The notes under the pieces are model-generated. The model saw only the letters and a list, made by a program, of their open reading frames with translations, was not told the DNA's origin and ran no database searches. A stretch of 64,000 nucleotides of DNA from Hydrogenibacillus sp. (GTDB taxonomy: Bacteria; Bacillota; Bacilli; Thermicanales; DSM-22653): positions 1-64,000 of the forward strand of contig JADBKT010000027.1 of NCBI GenBank assembly GCA_014896255.1, given 5' to 3'. The position numbers were made by a program, and so were the translations under genes. Shown here piece after piece: positions 62,409 to 64,000 of the stretch. Each line of letters begins with the position of its first letter. The first letter of the stretch is position 1.

Positions 62409-63298
62409 CGCTCGCTTATCTCGGGCCGGAAGGATCGTATTCCGAAGAAGCCGCCCGCCGAGCGCCGCTTCCCGGTGCGAAGCGCATCCCTTTGGGGACG
62501 ATTCCCGACGTGCTGGAAGCGGTCGACCGCGAGGAGATCGACTATGGCATCGTCCCTGTGGAAAATTCCATCGAAGGTTCGGTGACGCAGGCCATCGATT
62601 GGCTGATCCATGAGGTTTCTCTTGAGCTGTACGCCGAAATGGTGCTCTCCATCGATCACGGCCTGTATACGTCCGCGTCACAGGCGGACCTTCCGCTGGA
62701 ACAAATCGCCCGTGTCCTGTCCCATCCGCAGGCCGTCGCGCAGGCACACCGCTTCATCCGGCGGACGATGCCCCGCGCGGAGATCGAACTCGTCGCCAGC
62801 ACGTCCGAGGCGATGCGCCGCGTGGCCGAAGCGCCCGAGGCGCCGTGGGCGGCGGTCGGTTCGCGCCGAGCGGCTTTGCGTTACGGTCTGGTCGAACGCG
62901 TCTACAAGGTTCAGGATTATGCTGAAAATGCAACGCGATTCGTCCTCGTCGGTCGCCGAAGCCCTTTTCCCCCGGAGGCGTACCGCGAACGGCCGTGGAA
63001 GTCGTCGGTCTTGGTCACGCTCGGTGCGGATTTTCCGGGCGCGCTTCATCAGGTGCTGGCCTGTTTCAGCTGGCGGCGCATCAACTTGAGCCGCATCGAG
63101 TCGCGTCCGACGAAAAAAGGTCTCGGCAGCTATCACTTTTTCATCGACATCGAGCGCGGAGAAGACCGCCTGCTGACCGCCGCTCTGGAGGAAATCGAGG
63201 CGCTCGGTTGCCGGGTCCGCTTCTTGGGCAGTTATCCGGTGTTTTCCGCAGATTTCGTACAAGCGGAACAAGGGGCATCGACCGACCGCCAGGCATAG
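62402..63298 (+). CDS. pheA: Prephenate dehydratase
   Basis: 298 residues. PDT domain with YLGPEGSYSEEAARR, VPVENSIEGSV and the NATRFVLVG motif containing the catalytic Thr; the ACT domain has PGALHQVLACFSWRRINLSRIESRP, the phenylalanine-binding region for feedback inhibition. GTG at 62402 is preceded by GGGAGG. Last biosynthetic gene of the operon. Confidence 0.97.
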   Translation: MVTLAYLGPEGSYSEEAARRAPLPGAKRIPLGTIPDVLEAVDREEIDYGIVPVENSIEGSVTQAIDWLIHEVSLELYAEMVLSIDHGLYTSASQADLPLEQIARVLSHPQAVAQAHRFIRRTMPRAEIELVASTSEAMRRVAEAPEAPWAAVGSRRAALRYGLVERVYKVQDYAENATRFVLVGRRSPFPPEAYRERPWKSSVLVTLGADFPGALHQVLACFSWRRINLSRIESRPTKKGLGSYHFFIDIERGEDRLLTAALEEIEALGCRVRFLGSYPVFSADFVQAEQGASTDRQA

Positions 63299-63333
63299 AG
63301 TGTAGCGACAACGCCTGCGGGAGGTCAAAGCCC

Positions 63334-64000
63334 TTGAGACTGCACATCGTTCAACCGAGCGAGACGTTGGAGATCATTGCCGAGCGTTACGGCCTTACGG
63401 TCGAAGCGTTGAGAGAAGCGAACGGCCTGAAGGGCGACGCGATCGAGCCCGGCGTAAAGCTCACCCTCCCTGAGCCGAACACACCCCAATCGGACAACCG
63501 GGGGGTAAAGCAGGCGTCGAAAACGTCGTTCCGACTCATGCCGCCGACGTTCCACCGGCCGAATTGGTTCGGCGACGCCGCCCCGGCGATCGAATCCGGC
63601 GCCTCCGCAGAACCCGTTCAAGGCGAAGCGTTGCCGGTCGGTGAGCGTCCGGCGGGAGGGGGTACGGTGAAGACGCCCGCGGTGTCGGGCAAAAACGGCG
63701 TCGAAGAGGCGTCGCCGGCGACGGGCGAAACGGACGCCGCCAAGGCCGAGGGGAAAGCGAAACAGGCGGTCTCGAAAACGCCCCCGTCGGTTTTCCCCGG
63801 GGAGTGGACGGCCTACACGTATCCACCGGCGCCGCCGGTGCTCGACCCGCTTTTCGGGATGCCGCCGCTTCCGATCGCGCCTATGCGTCGAGCGGCCGTG
63901 CCGCCTCCCGTGCCGTCCCCGCTGCCGCCGTCTGATCGACCGATGAGATTTTTGAACGATCGGCCGCCGGCCCTACCGACGGGTTCGCCGATGATGCCGC
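63334..64000 (+). CDS. safA: LysM-domain protein, SafA-like spore coat assembly factor (partial)
   Basis: Open to the right edge, 222 codons seen. One LysM domain (residues 1-47: LHIVQPSETLEIIAERYGLT, LREANGLKG) is followed by a long low-complexity region rich in Pro, Ala, Gly and Glu, then Pro/Met-rich repeats. B. subtilis safA lies near pheA and has the same design: LysM binding to cortex peptidoglycan and a disordered coat-interacting tail. TTG at 63334 follows GGGAGG. Confidence 0.72.
   Translation, partial: MRLHIVQPSETLEIIAERYGLTVEALREANGLKGDAIEPGVKLTLPEPNTPQSDNRGVKQASKTSFRLMPPTFHRPNWFGDAAPAIESGASAEPVQGEALPVGERPAGGGTVKTPAVSGKNGVEEASPATGETDAAKAEGKAKQAVSKTPPSVFPGEWTAYTYPPAPPVLDPLFGMPPLPIAPMRRAAVPPPVPSPLPPSDRPMRFLNDRPPALPTGSPMMP

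Overview
This window looks like chromosome of a GC-rich, spore-forming Bacillota of the Bacilli type, probably thermophilic. The evidence is the Bacillus-like gene order radC-mreBCD-pbp-minCD-rodA-spoIVFA-spoIVFB, the cluster rplU-prp-rpmA-spo0B-obg, a SafA-like LysM protein next to pheA, a type B RNase P RNA, an L27 with the Firmicutes N-terminal leader, and several sporulation genes (spoIIB, spo0B, spoIVFAB). Strong GGAGG-type ribosome binding sites sit before many TTG and GTG starts. A protein disulfide oxidoreductase of the kind common in thermophiles hints at heat. The closest named genus (for example Hydrogenibacillus) is only a guess.

Layout. 1-2662: an amino-acid ABC transporter on the minus strand (binding protein, permease, ATPase). 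2806-5635: aconitase with its promoter. 5690-7650: decayed DNA, with a broken IS607-family element (tnpA/tnpB remnants) beside a truncated ECF vitamin transporter (fused ATPase and EcfT). 7679-15185, minus strand: a 2-hydroxyacid dehydrogenase, a heterodimeric ABC exporter, a divergent ThyX-like protein, a HAD phosphatase and a Fis-type response regulator. 15274-18351: an HtrA-like protease, an Hpt protein, plsY and a diglucosyl-diacylglycerol synthase-like gene. 18376-19710: rnpB and six tRNA loci, of which four look degenerate. 19795-23336: inositol monophosphatase, ung, M42 peptidase and protein disulfide oxidoreductase. 23351-28751: yqgQ, rsmF, then a sensory operon of BMP-type lipoprotein, histidine kinase and receiver protein. 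28849-32451: a PucR/CdaR-like regulator, msmX-type ATPase, a truncated heavy-metal P-type ATPase fused into a spoIIB-like gene.

32460-44532 is the cell-shape, division and sporulation block (maf, radC, mreBCD, PBP2, minC, minD, rodA, spoIVFA, spoIVFB), followed by a CofE-like gene. 44573-48049 is pyruvate carboxylase. 48304-54374 is the ribosomal-protein/spo0B/obg cluster, ending in folC. 54240-59544 holds an ABC pair without a binding protein, galE, a second uracil-DNA glycosylase-like gene, and an envelope pair (coiled-coil membrane protein and phosphodiester glycosidase). 59628-64000 is an amino-acid operon pheB-thrC-thrB-pheA followed by the start of a safA-like gene.

The most notable material is decay rather than a new machine: the layered IS607/ECF ruin, the P-type ATPase deletion running into spoIIB, and the tRNA array with indels in conserved loops. 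The BMP lipoprotein/kinase/receiver operon, with a separate Hpt protein elsewhere in the window, is the best candidate for an uncharacterised signalling pathway.
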